From the NCBI GenBank assembly GCA_003233535.1, contig QIMA01000496.1, positions 1 to 7,564 of the forward strand: a stretch of DNA of 7,564 nucleotides. The letters are read 5' to 3'. Source of the DNA: Rhodanobacteraceae bacterium. Its GTDB lineage: Bacteria; Pseudomonadota; Gammaproteobacteria; Xanthomonadales; SZUA-5. The notes under the pieces are model-generated. The model worked only from the letters and a program-made list of their open reading frames with translations, was not told the origin of the DNA and did no database searches. Shown here piece by piece: positions 6,007-7,564 of this stretch; the stretch's first letter is position 1, and each line of letters starts with the position of its first letter. The position numbers were made by a program, and so were the translations under genes.

Positions 6007-6032
6007 CAGCCGCGGCGCGGCGGCCGCAGCCG
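6007..6032 (-). other. GC-rich intercistronic hairpin after the response regulator
   Basis: Arms at 6007-6016 (CAGCCGCGGC) and 6023-6032 (GCCGCAGCCG) surround a six-base loop. On the minus strand this gives ten pairs, two of them G-U, beginning eight bases after the response regulator stop codon. A short A run rather than a T run follows, so it is probably not an intrinsic terminator. It could block 3' decay of the response regulator message or reduce read-through into the next genes. Confidence 0.45.
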
Positions 6033-6040
6033 TTCGTCGT

Positions 6041-6736
6041 TTAGTCGGCCGCTTTCAACCGTTCCAGGCGGTAACCGTGTTGATAGATCGAGATCAGGCG
6101 CCAGCCGTGAGCCTCATCAATTGAGAGCTTCTTGCGGATCCGACTGACGTGGGCATCGACCGTACGCGTGGTGACAATTCGACTGCGCCCCCAGACTTTT
6201 TCCAACAGCGCCGAGCGAGTCACCAAGTGGCCCACCTTGGAAAAAAAGTAGACTGCCAAATCGAACTCTTTACTGGTCAGCTCCACCGACTCACCGCTGA
6301 TCGCTACGGTCCGACGACCCGGATCAATCTCATACGGTTCGATATTAGTCAGCGGCGTGCCGGGAGGAAGAACGCCGCTACGCCGGCCCAGCGCCTGAAT
6401 TCGCGCGAGCAGCTCTCGACGCCTTGCCGGTTTCACCAAATAGTCGTCGGCTCCGGCCTGCAGCGCTCGCACGACATGATCTTCGCTGTCCTGAGCGGTG
6501 AGAAAAACAATCGGGATCTGGCCCAAAAAACTCTGGCGGACCCAGGTCAGCACATCGATGCCGCTCGATTCTGGCAATACCCAATCGAGCAGCAACACAT
6601 CCGGCACCTCACGGTGCAGGGCGCGGGTTAGCTCGCCACCCGCTTTGAACCAGCGAACCTGATGTCCATCTTCGACTAACCAATGCTCAATAACTGCCGC
6701 CTGGTCAGGATCATCTTCCAACAAATCTATGCGCAT
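6041..6736 (-). CDS. OmpR/PhoB-family response regulator
   Basis: The 231-residue protein has an N-terminal receiver domain (1-115) with acidic residues Glu7, Asp8 and Asp9, phospho-acceptor Asp51 (LLLDWVLP), Thr80 and Lys102 (LVKP). A linker rich in Pro and Gly follows (about 118-130), then a winged-helix DNA-binding domain (about 131-228) with the typical LTSKEFDLAVYF, TTRTVDAHVSRIRKKL and GYRLE elements. All phosphorylation residues are present, so it should be a functional transcription factor, phosphorylated by a histidine kinase; the hybrid kinase encoded four genes downstream is the obvious candidate, although that kinase also carries its own receiver. It is the first gene of the operon and is divergent from trpE, so autoregulation from the intergenic region is plausible. 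Only a weak ribosome binding site (GAGG about 11 bases before the ATG) is visible. Confidence 0.95.
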   Translation of the reverse strand: MRIDLLEDDPDQAAVIEHWLVEDGHQVRWFKAGGELTRALHREVPDVLLLDWVLPESSGIDVLTWVRQSFLGQIPIVFLTAQDSEDHVVRALQAGADDYLVKPARRRELLARIQALGRRSGVLPPGTPLTNIEPYEIDPGRRTVAISGESVELTSKEFDLAVYFFSKVGHLVTRSALLEKVWGRSRIVTTRTVDAHVSRIRKKLSIDEAHGWRLISIYQHGYRLERLKAAD

Positions 6737-6814
6737 GTGGTTGGAGACCTCGGCAGAAAAATATTTGTAGACCGCAATATACCGTAAGGCTCAGTGATTT
6801 CCTCTACTAACCGC

Positions 6815-6845
6815 ATTATTCGCGAAAATGGTTGCATTTTTTCAA
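6815..6845 (-). promoter_or_regulatory. Candidate sigma-70 promoter of the GTPase operon
   Basis: On the minus strand TTGAAA (6845-6840) is one base from the -35 consensus. It is followed after 19 bases by AATAAT (6820-6815), or after 18 by GAATAA. This predicts a start about 70 bases before the response regulator ATG. The spacing is slightly long. The surrounding AT-rich segment contrasts with the GC-rich genes. Confidence 0.45.
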
Positions 6846-6860
6846 CGAACCCAACGATAC

Positions 6861-6872
6861 CTAGCCCGGATA
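6861..6872 (+). repeat. Third copy of the CTAGCCCGGATA core
   Basis: The 12-base core is identical to copies A and B, but the sequence after it (AGCGCGGCGCGCTG) differs. It may therefore be a separate REP-like repeat sharing the core, or a degenerate copy. Confidence 0.4.
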
Positions 6873-6911
6873 AGCGCGGCGCGCTGAACCCTGACGGACC
6901 GATTTCCGCTT

Positions 6912-6927
6912 GTTGCACGTTCGCAAC
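6912..6927. promoter_or_regulatory. Inverted repeat GTTGC-N6-GCAAC upstream of trpE
   Basis: Two five-base arms around six bases give a symmetrical candidate operator 67 bases before the trpE start. It does not resemble a TrpR site I would recognise. The symmetry is short enough to be chance. Confidence 0.2.
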
Positions 6928-6993
6928 TCACCGGCAAACCGACGCTTGAGCCATAATCGCCGCCCTCTAGTCTGAAACTTCGATTCCTTGCCC

Positions 6994-7564
6994 ATGACCA
7001 TGGACGCCGCCACTTTTGAGACGCTGGCAGCAGCCGGCCACACCAGAATTCCACTGACCCGGGTGCTGCGGGCAGATTTGGATACGCCGCTGAGCGCCTA
7101 CCTAAAGCTCACCGATGGACCTAATGCTTACTTGCTGGAGTCGGTCACCGGCGGCGAGAATCTGGGCCGCTATTCCATTATCGGCTTACCCGCACGAGAA
7201 CGCCTCAGCGTGCGCGGTCACACGCTCACGCGTGAACGCGACGGCGAAGTCGTCGAGCGCATCGAAGTCGAGGACCCGCTCGCCGAAATCGATCGGCGTA
7301 TGGCCTTGGAAAAGGTCCCGCGCCTGCCGGACCTGCCACCATACTCAGGCGGCTGGGTCGGCTACTTCGGCTTCGAAACCGTTGGCTACGTGGAACCGCG
7401 CCTGCGCTGCACTGATCGCGAGGACACCTTGGACACGCCCGAGATCTTGCTCCTGCTGAGCGAGGAACTGGCGGTGATGGATAACAAGCTTGGCCGCCTG
7501 CACCTGATCGTGCATGCCGACCCCAGCGAATCTCAGGCCTACGCACGAGTATCCCGGCAGCAAG
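6994..7564 (+). CDS. trpE: Anthranilate synthase component I, N-terminal part (cut by window edge)
   Basis: TrpE converts chorismate to anthranilate, the first committed step of tryptophan synthesis, using ammonia supplied by the glutaminase subunit TrpG. The window holds the first 190 codons. The N-terminal domain includes the LLES motif (47-50) that forms part of the tryptophan feedback site, followed by GRYSIIG (58-64) and the family segment GGWVGYFGFETVGYVEPRL (119-137). The frame stays open to the last base; the catalytic chorismate-binding domain lies outside. The start at 6994 (MTMDAATF) could also be the second in-frame ATG at 7000; neither has a clear ribosome binding site. I prefer TrpE over PabB because of the LLES and N-terminal pattern. 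It is divergent from the signalling operon and probably unrelated to it. Confidence 0.93.
   Translation, partial: MTMDAATFETLAAAGHTRIPLTRVLRADLDTPLSAYLKLTDGPNAYLLESVTGGENLGRYSIIGLPARERLSVRGHTLTRERDGEVVERIEVEDPLAEIDRRMALEKVPRLPDLPPYSGGWVGYFGFETVGYVEPRLRCTDREDTLDTPEILLLLSEELAVMDNKLGRLHLIVHADPSESQAYARVSRQQ

Larger units (their letters stand above)
6737..6993. other. Divergent control region between the operon and trpE
   Basis: These 257 bases hold the likely operon promoter (6815-6845) and a third CTAGCCCGGA repeat (6861). An inverted repeat GTTGC-N6-GCAAC lies at 6912-6927. For trpE I see a possible -10 (CATAAT, 6952-6957) but no good -35. There is no leader peptide with tandem Trp codons and no clear attenuator before trpE. 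Confidence 0.5.

Noticed and set aside
7115..7546. ORFs over trpE in other frames (7115-7459 plus, 7226-7546 minus, 7345-7563 minus)
   Set aside because: The trpE frame gives clear family motifs throughout. These are shadows.
1..7564. CRISPR array, tRNA or rRNA, phage genes, toxin-antitoxin pair, restriction or known defence genes
   Set aside because: I saw no regularly spaced repeats, no tRNA or rRNA signature, and no protein of these classes on either strand.

Overview
The window looks like chromosomal DNA from a gammaproteobacterium, possibly Xanthomonadales-like. It is moderately GC-rich, carries a DUF1249/YqiB-type gene (a family I know mainly from Gammaproteobacteria), and has trpE at its right end. 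The lineage call is inference from gene content only.

Layout, left to right. Bases 1-118 hold a likely minus-strand terminator and one copy of a dispersed repeat. A short, apparently exported protein of unknown function lies on the minus strand (119-643). A 412-base stretch without a secure gene (644-1055) follows. It holds a second, inverted copy of the repeat and a possible tiny one-helix membrane ORF (922-1050). The DUF1249 gene comes next (1056-1622, minus).

The main content is a five-gene minus-strand operon, read from right to left: an OmpR-type response regulator (6736-6041), a coiled-coil protein (5984-5433), a membrane-spanning protein with an OmpA-like peptidoglycan-binding domain (5380-3716), a Ras/Rab-like small GTPase (3719-3222), and a soluble hybrid histidine kinase with a C-terminal receiver (3225-1699). 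The last three overlap by ATGA stop/start junctions, so their translation is probably coupled. A 257-base divergent region (6737-6993) separates the operon from trpE (6994 onward, plus strand, cut by the window edge).

How the parts could work together (inference). The OmpA-like protein has a cytoplasmic N-terminal region, one membrane helix, and a periplasmic domain that keeps the Asp and Arg used to hold peptidoglycan. This could link cell-wall status to a cytoplasmic GTPase switch. The coiled-coil protein would be a scaffold or filament. The kinase and response regulator would convert the state into transcription. From memory, a similar set of OmpA-like protein, Rab-like GTPase and coiled-coil protein recurs in Proteobacteria and Cyanobacteria, but I know of no defined function. 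This is the best candidate in the window for an undescribed system.
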